Below, one piece after another: positions 41,197-48,566 of a stretch of DNA of 48,566 nt (the stretch's first letter is position 1; each line of letters starts with the position of its first letter). The notes below the pieces were generated by a model. It was not told the origin of the DNA and did no database searches. It was given only the letters and a program-made list of their open reading frames with translations. The stretch covers positions 1 through 48,566 of the forward strand of contig DIPH01000013.1 of assembly GCA_002424045.1 (NCBI GenBank). Direction: 5' to 3'. A program made the translations under genes and the position numbers. Source of the DNA: Firmicutes bacterium UBA5493 (GTDB taxonomy: Bacteria; Bacillota; Limnochordia; Darwinibacteriales; Darwinibacteriaceae).

Positions 41197-42091
41197 AAGA
41201 GAACTGCAAGAAGAAGGGTATTCAGGACCGCGATGGATGCCCTACGTGATGGTAGCACCCGCCATGACTTTCCTCTTGGTTTTCACTTTCTACCCCTTGG
41301 CCAACCTCGTTTACCTAAGCTTTTTCCGATATAACTTGATCTCCGACAAGGTCTTTATAGGATTAACCAATTACCGCAATTTGCTCTTTGTCAAGAAAGA
41401 CTTTATCCAAGCCTTAAAAAATACGGCCCTTTATTCCTTTGCCGTAGTCTTTTTCACCATTTTACTGGCCATCTTATTTGCGCTGTGGCTTGAAAAGGAC
41501 TCCAAGATCAATCGTTTCTTGCAAAAAAGCATGTTCACACCCTACTTAATCGCCATGGTTTCTACCGCTTACATTTGGTCTTGGATGTTTGATGTAGACT
41601 CCGGTCTCTTAAACGCGGCGTTGGCCTTTGTGAAACTATCTCCTTTACGATGGCTAAATGACTCTTCGCTAGCGATTTGGTGCATTGTAATCGTTTCAGT
41701 TTGGAAAAGCCTGGGCTATTATCTTCTTATTGTACTGGCCTCTCTAAAATCGATTCCTTCGGAAATCATTGAGGCAGCGGAACTTGATAATACCCCTTGG
41801 TTGCGCAAGTTTTTCAGGATCATTCTACCCATGATTTCACCACAAATTTTCTTTCTTTTGATTACCATTACGATCAGCTCCTTTAAGGTCTTCGACTCGG
41901 TACGGGTGATGACAAATGGAGGGCCGGGCAATGCCACTGATGTTTTGGTGACCTACATTCATCGCTATGCCTTTCAGATGAACATGAGAGTAGGCTATGC
42001 TTCGGCCGCAGGGAGCCTTCTATTGGGAATTTTGATGATTTTGACTGTCTTCTATTTTCGCTTTGCGGGGCGCAGAGTGCACTATCAATAG
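41186..42091 (+). CDS. Carbohydrate ABC transporter permease 1 (UgpA/MalF-type)
   Basis: 301 residues, six membrane segments. The EAA loop reads IPSEIIEAAELDNTPWLRKFFRIILPMI (about 190-217). Forms the channel with the second permease. The start lies inside the ATPase gene with AAAGGAG in front. Confidence 0.95.
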   Translation: MRAKRELQEEGYSGPRWMPYVMVAPAMTFLLVFTFYPLANLVYLSFFRYNLISDKVFIGLTNYRNLLFVKKDFIQALKNTALYSFAVVFFTILLAILFALWLEKDSKINRFLQKSMFTPYLIAMVSTAYIWSWMFDVDSGLLNAALAFVKLSPLRWLNDSSLAIWCIVIVSVWKSLGYYLLIVLASLKSIPSEIIEAAELDNTPWLRKFFRIILPMISPQIFFLLITITISSFKVFDSVRVMTNGGPGNATDVLVTYIHRYAFQMNMRVGYASAAGSLLLGILMILTVFYFRFAGRRVHYQ

Positions 42092-42103
42092 GGAGGGAAA
42101 AGA

Positions 42104-42952
42104 ATGCACAGTAAGTATACTGGCTTTAAATTAAGGCGCCTGGCAGTATCAGGGATTTCTTTTACTTTTAAGTTGTTTATGCTGGTGCTTTTCCTCTTTC
42201 CTTTCTATTGGATGATTGTTACTTCTTTTAAGACCTATGGTGGGTCTATTGTGTTTCCGCCTACTTTGCTTCCCCATACCTTTACTCTGGAAGCTTTTGA
42301 ACAGGTCTTCACCCGCCTTAACCTTTGGAATTATTTGAAAAACAGTGTCATAGTCACGGTCGCTGTGATCGTCATTCAAACTTTAATCGGAGTGCCAGCT
42401 GCCTATGCTTTTTCCCGCTATTCCTTCAAGGGAAGAGGCATTATGCTGGCCTTAGTGATGGCGGCTTTTATGGTCCCAACTCAAATCACCTTTATTACAG
42501 TTTACATCATGATGTCGAAATTGCGATGGCTAAACACTCTTTTGCCACAGATTGTGCCTTTTGGCGCAAGTGCTTACGGAATATTCCTTCTACGGCAGGC
42601 TTTTATGCAGGTACCCACTGATATTATCGAAGCGGCCAGATTGGATAATGCTGGAGAAATAAAGATTATGACCCGCATTATGCTACCTGCAGCCAAATCG
42701 AGTTTAATGACGGTTACCCTATTTAGTTTTGTGGGTTCCTGGAATTCCTACTTTTGGCCCCTAGTGATGAGTAACGCCGAGAAGGTACGCCCCTTGACAT
42801 TGGCCATTGAGAGGTTGAAGGATCAGGATGCCGGGATTAACTGGCCAGTGATCATGGCAGGCAATATGATTATGGTCTTGCCTGTCTTGCTAATCTTTCT
42901 CTTGATGAGTAATAAGATCATCTCTTCCATGGGTTATCGGGGGATAAAATGA
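42104..42952 (+). CDS. Carbohydrate ABC transporter permease 2 (UgpE/MalG-type)
   Basis: 282 residues, six membrane segments, EAA loop VPTDIIEAARLDNAGEIKIMTRIMLP (about 170-195) and the typical C-terminal MSNKIISSMGYRGIK. Twelve bases after permease 1, with GGGAGGGAAAAG before the ATG. Confidence 0.95.
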   Translation: MHSKYTGFKLRRLAVSGISFTFKLFMLVLFLFPFYWMIVTSFKTYGGSIVFPPTLLPHTFTLEAFEQVFTRLNLWNYLKNSVIVTVAVIVIQTLIGVPAAYAFSRYSFKGRGIMLALVMAAFMVPTQITFITVYIMMSKLRWLNTLLPQIVPFGASAYGIFLLRQAFMQVPTDIIEAARLDNAGEIKIMTRIMLPAAKSSLMTVTLFSFVGSWNSYFWPLVMSNAEKVRPLTLAIERLKDQDAGINWPVIMAGNMIMVLPVLLIFLLMSNKIISSMGYRGIK

Positions 42953-43007
42953 CTTTGGAACCACGCCTTCAAGGTGTGCAATAAGAAAGAAAAAGGAGAG
43001 GTAAAAA

Positions 43008-44294
43008 ATGAAGAAATTATTCGTCGTTCTGCTCATGGGTGCCCTTTTGGTATCCGCGCAAGGTCTAGTTTTTGCTGAAGCTGTAGGGGTTACAGAACCA
43101 ATCACCATTACGTTTTGGCACGCTCGTGGTTCCACCGTTGACGCTGAATGGCTGGCAAATTCCATCAATAAGTTTAACGCCACCAACACTCTTGGAATTA
43201 CCGTTGAAGGGGTTTACCAGGGCTACTTTAGTGATGTGCAAGCCAAGACTCTAGCCTCCATCGCTGCGGGAGATCCGCCGACAATTGCTGAAATCTCCTG
43301 TACTGCCATCCCCGTATTGGCAACACAAGATCTTCTGGTCGATCTGACCCCTTATGTTGAGCGCGATGGCTTTGACATGGATAATATCGTAGAAGCCGTT
43401 TCCGATTACATTTATTATGATGGCCAGATTATTACCATGCCCTACACTAGAGGCACAGCCATCATGTATTACAATAAGGACATGTATGCTGAAGTGGGAC
43501 TTGACCGAGCGCCCACTACTTTGGAGGAACTCAATCACTATGCCAAGCTGATCTATGAGAACTCAGACGGTGCCGTCAAAGGCATAGGCTACACCATTGA
43601 AGCCAACTATTACCAACACTACCTCGTCCAATCCCTGAACGGCATGGGAATACTGGATGCGGACGGAAGTGGTGCTTCCTGTTTGGAAGATGGCTCCTTG
43701 TTGCAATTCCTGACCGATTGGTTTGAGTGGACCGAAGAAGGCTGGTGTGCAGTTCCAGCACTGTCTTCCGCCAGTTCTGTTGTGCAGGAGAACTTTAATA
43801 ACAAATCCCTTGCTGCCTTTGTTTCTAGTTCCAATCGGGCAACAACCATCTCAAATAATGCTAAGGCCAACGGGATTAATTTAGGCATGGCCTTCACTGT
43901 GGGCTATGGTGGATATTCTGCACCAATTGGCGGCGGCTCCCTCGGGATCATCAACAGAGGCAACACTGATCAAGAAATCGCTGCAGCTTGGGAGTTTATG
44001 AAGTTCTTGATGACCGATGAGCAGGTTGCCGGAAACCACGTGGCAACAGGTGTGCTGCCAGCGACCTATAGCTCCATTGAAACCGACATTATTCAAGAGT
44101 GCTGGGCCGAAAACGAAGGCTATAAGCTCTCTTATGAACAGCTGGATTTCGCCTCTGAGATTCGCTTTTCTCCCTATGTTTCAGAGTGGAGTTCGATTGT
44201 CAAGTCCGCAATGTCTCAGCTGATTCAAGGTCGCAACATCACCCCTGAAGAGGTAGTACAGAATCTCAAGGACGAGGCTGCCGCCCTCTTCTAG
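43008..44294 (+). CDS. Extracellular solute-binding protein of the sugar/glycerol-phosphate ABC system (UgpB-like)
   Basis: 428 residues. Signal peptide KKLFVVLLMGALLVSAQG with cleavage near VFA-EA, then a type 1 extracellular solute-binding fold: ITITFWHARGSTVDAEWL, FNATNTLGITVEGVYQGYFSDVQAK, AGDPPTIAEI, MPYTRGTAIMYYNKDMY and PIGGGSLGI. These features fit UgpB-type glycerol-3-phosphate or related binding proteins, but oligosaccharide binding cannot be excluded. It lacks the lipobox cysteine seen in most Gram-positive binding proteins. Last gene of the operon, after ATPase and permeases; AAAGGAGAGG precedes it. Confidence 0.9.
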   Translation: MKKLFVVLLMGALLVSAQGLVFAEAVGVTEPITITFWHARGSTVDAEWLANSINKFNATNTLGITVEGVYQGYFSDVQAKTLASIAAGDPPTIAEISCTAIPVLATQDLLVDLTPYVERDGFDMDNIVEAVSDYIYYDGQIITMPYTRGTAIMYYNKDMYAEVGLDRAPTTLEELNHYAKLIYENSDGAVKGIGYTIEANYYQHYLVQSLNGMGILDADGSGASCLEDGSLLQFLTDWFEWTEEGWCAVPALSSASSVVQENFNNKSLAAFVSSSNRATTISNNAKANGINLGMAFTVGYGGYSAPIGGGSLGIINRGNTDQEIAAAWEFMKFLMTDEQVAGNHVATGVLPATYSSIETDIIQECWAENEGYKLSYEQLDFASEIRFSPYVSEWSSIVKSAMSQLIQGRNITPEEVVQNLKDEAAALF

Positions 44295-44339
44295 ACGAGG
44301 TGACGCAGACTGCTATAAGACATAGGTAGAAATGAGAAC

Positions 44340-44420
44340 GACTCCAGCTCCTCACTGGAGTCTGGCAACTCTGTTGCCGAGGTAACGCTACGGTAGTCCT
44401 CTAGCTAATGCTAGGGGACT
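44340..44420 (+). ncRNA. Candidate structured RNA: three tandem hairpins
   Basis: GACTCCAG / CTGGAGTC (44340-44362, 7-base loop), GGCAAC / GTTGCC (44364-44378, 3-base loop) and AGTCCTCTAGC / GCTAGGGGACT (44395-44420, 4-base loop, one G-U pair). They are packed with little spacing and followed by a terminator. I could not match the region to a known riboswitch or RNA family. It may be a 3' UTR structure of the ABC operon or an independent small RNA. Confidence 0.4.
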
Positions 44421-44502
44421 ATTGATTACATATTGAAAACCAAGCATTTTGGCTAGCACTGGTTTTGCCAAGGCGTTTGACAGCCTAAGAAGTTAGTAGA
44501 GT

Positions 44503-44532
44503 GGCGTAAGGGATATTTTCCTTACGTCTTTT
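44503..44532 (+). terminator. Rho-independent terminator
   Basis: GGCGTAAGG / CCTTACGTC (one G-U pair) with an 8-base loop and TTTT. It lies 209 bases after the solute-binding-protein stop and would end either the operon or a small RNA. Confidence 0.75.
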
Positions 44533-44658
44533 GGGCGAGTTGAAAATGCAGACAGACTCTTAACACGCGATCGCGGCATCTTCGCAAGATACTTGCCAAC
44601 CCTTGTCACCCAAGTCAAACTTTAGAACAAGGCTGGCTTAAGATGTCAGCCGAGACGT

Positions 44659-46473
44659 CTACCGTCGCCTGCGTTTCTGCTTATCTGTTCTAGGGCGTAT
44701 CAAGCATTTTGCGCCATGGCCAATGAGATCGGTTCGCTGAGCCTTTGTTAAGGCTTCGAAGACTAAATTGTAATTTCGCGGGTGTGAATAGTGAATCAAG
44801 GCTCTTTGCATTGCTTTTTCATGCGGGTCTTTAGCCACATACAGCGGCTCCATAGTACGGGGGTCAAGCCCGGTGTAGTACATACAAGTAGACAGTGTTC
44901 CCGGTGTTGGATAGAAATCTTGAACTTGCTCAGGCATCTGCCTGGTATCCCTAATGTATTCTGCAAGCTCAATTGCGGAAGCCAAATCAGATCCGGGATG
45001 GCTTGACATGAAATAGGGCACTAGGTGTTGGTTTTTGCCCAACTCTCTATTGTTCTTCTTATATTGCCTAGTGAATCGGTCGTAAACTGCCTTCTGAGGT
45101 TTGCCCATCTTCTCAAGGACAATTGGCGAAACGTGCTCAGGCGCCACTTTCAGTTGCCCGCTAATGTGATGGGCACAAAGCTCTCTGAAAAAATCCGGGT
45201 TTTGATCATAAATTAGGTAGTCATAACGGATACCAGAGCGAATAAAAACCTTTTTCACCCCGGGAATCCCCCGTAGACTCCGTAGAGTGCCCAAGTATCT
45301 TTGGTGGTCTACAACTAGGTTTTTGCAGCGCTGGGGTACCATACACTGCCTGTTTTTGCACACGCCTTGCTTCTCCTGCCGCACACAGGCGCGATTCTGA
45401 AAGTTGGCCGTGGGCCCACCAACGTCGTGAATGTACCCCTTGAAATCCGGATCGCCTAGAAACTGCTCAGCCTCTTTGACCAATGACCCGGTGCTGCGGG
45501 CCTGTACGACTCGGCCTTGATGAAAACTTAAGGCACAGAAGTTGCATCCCCCGAAGCAGCCTCGATTACTAATCAAGCTAAACTTCACCTCGGCGATTGC
45601 CGGCACCCCTCCCACCTTTTCATAGATCGGATGATAATTGCGCGCGAAAGGCAAAGCATAAACCCCATCAAGCTCTACCTCGGTCAACGGTGCGGCGGGA
45701 GGATTCTGGATCACGAAAAAATCACCATAGGGTTCTGCTAGGATTGATCCGTTAAGATGATCTGTGTTCGCATACTGCAACATAAAGCTCTTGGCGAAGG
45801 CCGGTTTGGAAGACGTGATCTCTTCATAATGGGGCAAAACAGTAATCTGCTCCTCCGGTAGAGCAAACAGCCGAACCACAGTACCCGGTACATTTGTGAT
45901 TTTCTGAACTGCTATCCCTTGCTCTAAGCGCTTTGCCACTTCGATGAGGGCCGGTTCGGCCATACCATACAGAAGGAGATCGGCCTTGGAATCGAGCAAG
46001 ATAGAACGCCTAATGCGATCGTCCCAATAGTCATAATGGGCTAATCTGCGCAGGCTAGCTTCGATACCCCCAAGAATTATGGGGACATCGCCATACGCCT
46101 CGCGGGCACGATTAGCGTAAACAATGCTAGCCCGATCGGGTCGAAGGCCTCTTTCCCCGGCGGGCGAGTAAACGTCGGTGGAGCGCCGTTTTTTGGCCAC
46201 AGTATAGTGGTTGACCATTGAATCAATGTTTCCGGCGGTAACCAAAAAACCAAAACGAGGTCGCCCCAAAACACGAAACGAGTTGACATCTCTCCAGTCA
46301 GGTTGAGGTATTATGCCAACCCTATACCCATGATGCTCTAATAATCTACTTATTATGGCTACCCCAAAGGATGGGTGGTCGACGTAAGCATCTCCAGTGA
46401 TCAGGGCGAAATCCACGCAATCCCAGGAACGCTCGGTCATTTCAGCCTGATTCAACGGTAAAAATTCATTCAC
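44659..46473 (-). CDS. YgiQ family radical SAM protein
   Basis: 604 residues. The radical SAM cysteines are Cys306, Cys310 and Cys313 in NRGCFGGCNFCALSFHQGR. The N-terminal part is the UPF0313/YgiQ-specific region (DCVDFALITGDAYVDHPSFGVA, LGGIEASLRRLAHYDYWDD). The C-terminal part contains YFMSSHPGSDLASAIELA and the DFYPTPGTLSTCMYYTG block. YgiQ proteins are widespread in anaerobes; their reaction is not known. GTG start behind GGGGTGGG. Shorter than the E. coli protein, lacking part of the C-terminal tail, as is common in Bacillota. Confidence 0.95.
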   Translation of the reverse strand: MNEFLPLNQAEMTERSWDCVDFALITGDAYVDHPSFGVAIISRLLEHHGYRVGIIPQPDWRDVNSFRVLGRPRFGFLVTAGNIDSMVNHYTVAKKRRSTDVYSPAGERGLRPDRASIVYANRAREAYGDVPIILGGIEASLRRLAHYDYWDDRIRRSILLDSKADLLLYGMAEPALIEVAKRLEQGIAVQKITNVPGTVVRLFALPEEQITVLPHYEEITSSKPAFAKSFMLQYANTDHLNGSILAEPYGDFFVIQNPPAAPLTEVELDGVYALPFARNYHPIYEKVGGVPAIAEVKFSLISNRGCFGGCNFCALSFHQGRVVQARSTGSLVKEAEQFLGDPDFKGYIHDVGGPTANFQNRACVRQEKQGVCKNRQCMVPQRCKNLVVDHQRYLGTLRSLRGIPGVKKVFIRSGIRYDYLIYDQNPDFFRELCAHHISGQLKVAPEHVSPIVLEKMGKPQKAVYDRFTRQYKKNNRELGKNQHLVPYFMSSHPGSDLASAIELAEYIRDTRQMPEQVQDFYPTPGTLSTCMYYTGLDPRTMEPLYVAKDPHEKAMQRALIHYSHPRNYNLVFEALTKAQRTDLIGHGAKCLIRPRTDKQKRRRR

Positions 46474-46613
46474 TGCCTTCCCACCCCTCCCCCGCTTCGC
46501 CGAAGTATTGTCTCATTATAGTAACACGAAAAAGGGCAAACCGCCAGTCTTCTGAGACCATCTATAATGTCAATCGAATCGGGAGAGCTTTCTGTTGTAG
46601 ACTAGAGGCAGGA

Positions 46614-46841
46614 TCACATTATTCCCAACCAGGTGAGTAGCGGTACAAAAGCCCTGTAAATCACAGGAATGATCATGGGTAATCTAACTCCCATCGCCAG
46701 AAGTAGACTCAACGTAAGGGAAGAAGACAATAAAACGGCAACAATGGAAAGTTCTCGCCAGTATTTGTTCCGAATTAGTCCCGGAGCCTCAAAGAGACCA
46801 ACGAGGATGTAAGCGATGATTACAAGAAATACGTTGAGCAT
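46614..46841 (-). CDS. Small membrane protein of the gerA-type operon (D-subunit-like)
   Basis: 75 residues with two to three hydrophobic segments (LNVFLVIIAYILVGLFEA, SIVAVLLSSSLTLSLLLA, IIPVIYRAFVPLLTWLGI). It starts 4 bases after the GerAB-like gene and closes the operon. Small two-helix 'D' proteins occur in some Bacillus ger operons and tune germinant response; the resemblance is in size, topology and position only, not in sequence I can recognise. Confidence 0.6.
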   Translation of the reverse strand: MLNVFLVIIAYILVGLFEAPGLIRNKYWRELSIVAVLLSSSLTLSLLLAMGVRLPMIIPVIYRAFVPLLTWLGIM

Positions 46842-46845
46842 CGCC

Positions 46846-47937
46846 TCATTCTCCTTTTTGTATCCTTCTTTTCTGGATTTTAGCCACTATAAGGGTAAGT
46901 AGCGGCAGAAAGAAAGCGAAGACCATGCTGTACAAGGGAAACAACATGTTGGCATCAATAATGTCATAAATATATTCGTCAAATAGCAATGTGCTGATAT
47001 TTAAAAGTAAAGCGCCTATAGGAAGAATCAGCGGGGTATGGGAACGCATTTTAAGTAATTGTGAAAACCCTAGTACCGCACCGTAATAAAAGACCGAACC
47101 TTTTACAAAACCCAGTGACAAGAAAACCACGGCCAAAAGAATCTCCAATCGAGTAAATACTTCTCCAATGTTTATTATGCGTACTGCGGCAAAAGCAGGG
47201 TAAGTGCTTATTGTGGAATGCGTTCCAAGCACTGCGATGGTTCTTACAGCATACAGCACTAGTAGAATACCAGAAAATAGAAAGGATCTTCTCATGAAAC
47301 GGCCAGCCTCCAAGGGAGCGGATACCAGATTGATAAATATCAGGAAGACTATAGCTTCCCCAAAGGGGATGGCAGCAACATTTTGTATGGCTAATAGCAT
47401 TTCACTGATTGGAATATCCATGAAAGGTAGTAAGTTGGAAGGATCCATATCCTGTGCGAGGAGAATAGATTCAAGACAGAAAAGTAAGACCAAGGTCATT
47501 AAGACTATCTGACTGTATCGGGCTAAGACCTCAAGACCACTTCGGACTGCGAAAGACGATACCACAAGTGGCGTGATAAGAAACACCATTAGGGGTGTGG
47601 AGGTCATTATTATGGCAAAAAAAGAGGCAAAAGTCCGTAGCAGCATGGCACTTACAAACAAGAAGAACAGCAAATACAGCCAAGATACGACTTTCCCCAG
47701 AAATGACCCGAAAACCAGTTCATTCATTTCGATAAGGTTCTTCCCGGGATGCTGTCTCACCAGAGCATTATAGATAGCTAAGAATATCAAACCTTCTAAG
47801 GCTCCTAAGCCTACGGCCAACCAAGCACTGCTTCCAGCCTGGGCTCCAGGAAGGAAGATGACCGAAGAGCCTAAGAGAAAGACACTCACTAGGTAAAACA
47901 GCTGATTGGGAGAAATGGTCTGATTCTCGGGCTTCAC
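46846..47937 (-). CDS. Spore germination protein, GerAB/endospore germination permease family
   Basis: 363 residues with about ten membrane helices of the APC-type GerAB fold, beginning with ISPNQLFYLVSVFLLGSSVIFLPG and containing IPFGEAIVFLIFINLV and an SAPLEAGRFMRRSF loop. In the GerA receptor the B subunit binds the germinant within the spore inner membrane. It lies 3 bases after gerAC and 4 before the small membrane protein. It is one of the strongest signs that the organism sporulates. Confidence 0.92.
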   Translation of the reverse strand: MKPENQTISPNQLFYLVSVFLLGSSVIFLPGAQAGSSAWLAVGLGALEGLIFLAIYNALVRQHPGKNLIEMNELVFGSFLGKVVSWLYLLFFLFVSAMLLRTFASFFAIIMTSTPLMVFLITPLVVSSFAVRSGLEVLARYSQIVLMTLVLLFCLESILLAQDMDPSNLLPFMDIPISEMLLAIQNVAAIPFGEAIVFLIFINLVSAPLEAGRFMRRSFLFSGILLVLYAVRTIAVLGTHSTISTYPAFAAVRIINIGEVFTRLEILLAVVFLSLGFVKGSVFYYGAVLGFSQLLKMRSHTPLILPIGALLLNISTLLFDEYIYDIIDANMLFPLYSMVFAFFLPLLTLIVAKIQKRRIQKGE

Positions 47938-47940
47938 TTC

Positions 47941-48566
47941 TTACTCTCCTTTGTCAGAATAAACATTTGATATAATGAGACCAGGTCGTTTCACAGTGCT
48001 TTCAACGATAATATTCACCTCAAGAGTGGGAAAGATCTCCTGCCAGTTGGATTCTAGCTCCCTCCACACACGAAGGTGCTTCTTATAAAAAGCATCTCCA
48101 AAACCAAAAACATCCGCCTTCAATTCCTGGGCTTTTGCCAAAGCCGCAGTGACTTCTTGACAGGTTGCCTCGTTCTGGAGACTTTCCATGAATTGCCACG
48201 CCTCAGGCTTGTTCAAGTCTTCGGTGCAGGAGGTTTCACCTAAGTTGCTACTTCCTTTAATCTGCACTGTTATTGTGGGCTTGCCATCTTTATATTGTGG
48301 AATAATCTTGCTTGTGGCTTCCAGAATTTCCAGACTGTAGGTACACTGATCGGGGTCTGTAACAACGATAATTCCACCCCTCACCTCACCCAAAACCCAC
48401 AATAGCCCTCTGGACTCGCGCTTATTCAATATACCCACCATTTTCATATCTCGGTCAAAGACTGCTGTACCACTCATATTTAACCTTTGTTCCTCATCGG
48501 TATCTTCCAGGAAAATGTATGAAGCGATTGGAGCTGTACTCTTACTCAAAATTCTTTGTGAAAGAT
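47941..48566 (-). CDS. Spore germination protein GerAC (C-terminal part, cut by window end)
   Basis: The frame is open to the window edge, giving about 207 residues of the C-terminal half of a Ger(x)C protein: NMSGTAVFDRDMKMVGILNKRESRGLLWVLGEV, then VQIKGSSNLGE and a C-terminal domain with DVFGFGDAFYKKHLRVWRELESNWQEIFP, diagnostic for the family. The N-terminal lipoprotein half and presumably gerAA lie beyond the window. The gene order is C-B-D rather than A-B-C. Confidence 0.92.
   Translation of the reverse strand, partial: LSQRILSKSTAPIASYIFLEDTDEEQRLNMSGTAVFDRDMKMVGILNKRESRGLLWVLGEVRGGIIVVTDPDQCTYSLEILEATSKIIPQYKDGKPTITVQIKGSSNLGETSCTEDLNKPEAWQFMESLQNEATCQEVTAALAKAQELKADVFGFGDAFYKKHLRVWRELESNWQEIFPTLEVNIIVESTVKRPGLIISNVYSDKGE

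Larger units (their letters stand above)
44295..44658. other. Hairpin-rich intergenic region after the ABC operon
   Basis: About 360 bases with no gene on either strand. Three adjacent hairpins (44340-44420) are followed by a terminator at 44503-44532. AAAACCA and TGGTTTT (about 44436-44467) give a further possible pairing. The last 120 bases before ygiQ show nothing. Confidence 0.6.

Noticed and set aside
44340..44532. Known riboswitch or T-box in the hairpin-rich region
   Set aside because: I could not find the conserved cores of T-box, cobalamin, SAM or cyclic-di-GMP riboswitches, and no gene on the plus strand follows.
1..48566. CRISPR array, tRNA genes, insertion sequences or prophage
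   Set aside because: I saw no regularly spaced repeats, no tRNA cloverleaf, no transposase or integrase motifs and no phage structural genes.

Overview
The window looks like a chromosomal segment of an anaerobic, motile, endospore-forming member of the Bacillota (Clostridia/Limnochordia-like). Evidence: a trimeric NAD-linked [FeFe] hydrogenase (hydCBA), a gerA-type germination operon, SPOCS-like (DUF3794) proteins, csrA, a FlaG-like protein, an MCP and CheW, several cyclic-di-GMP enzymes, and AGGAGG-type ribosome binding sites with frequent TTG/GTG starts. Both ABC solute-binding proteins have Sec signal peptides but no lipobox cysteine, which hints at a periplasm (diderm envelope) but does not prove it. 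No rRNA, tRNA, CRISPR array, insertion sequence or phage gene was recognised.

Layout. 0-9 kb: an S9 peptidase (+), then a long minus-strand operon hydC-hydB-hydA followed without a gap by an SsuABC/TauABC-like transporter (permease, ATPase, binding protein). Two Rex-like 18-bp sites flank an extended -10 promoter ahead of hydC. 9-16 kb: a TPR protein, a DUF4097 protein, a nitroreductase, a FlaG-like protein, an SDR/glutaminyl cyclase pair, a mntA-hepT toxin-antitoxin locus whose hepT is broken, and an Eis-like acetyltransferase. 16-19.5 kb: minus-strand operon csrA - HD-GYP - cheW - MCP, with an unusual hairpin-rich leader ahead of csrA. 19.5-25 kb: lipoate-protein ligase, a wrecked type I methyltransferase gene, a ferritin-like protein and a GH94 cellobiose phosphorylase. 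25-29 kb: an intact PAS-GGDEF-HD-GYP protein and a second one whose HD-GYP part carries an internal deletion. 29.5-33 kb: five small SPOCS-like paralogues preceded by a shared leader motif, and a small His/Tyr/Cys-rich protein on the other strand. 33-34.4 kb: an EAL-domain remnant and a PAS-GGDEF protein. 34.4-37.5 kb: a three-gene exported operon of molybdopterin-oxidoreductase-fold domains with an alkaline-phosphatase-superfamily enzyme. 37.8-40 kb: C-GCAxxG-C-C protein, DUF6483 protein, TudS-related putative desulfidase. 40-44.5 kb: a sugar/glycerol-phosphate-type ABC operon followed by a hairpin-rich non-coding stretch. 44.6-48.6 kb: a YgiQ radical SAM protein and the gerA-type operon cut by the window edge.

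Themes. Three intact genes make or break cyclic-di-GMP and two more are decayed. At least five accessory genes (hepT, hsdM, a GGDEF-HD-GYP gene, an EAL gene and a PH-like gene) are inactivated by internal deletions or frameshifts rather than by insertion elements. The least explained coding material is the SPOCS-like cluster (29.5-32.6 kb) and the phosphodiesterase operon (34.4-37.5 kb). The least explained non-coding material is the csrA leader, the 44.3-44.5 kb hairpin array and the leader motif shared by three SPOCS-like transcription units.
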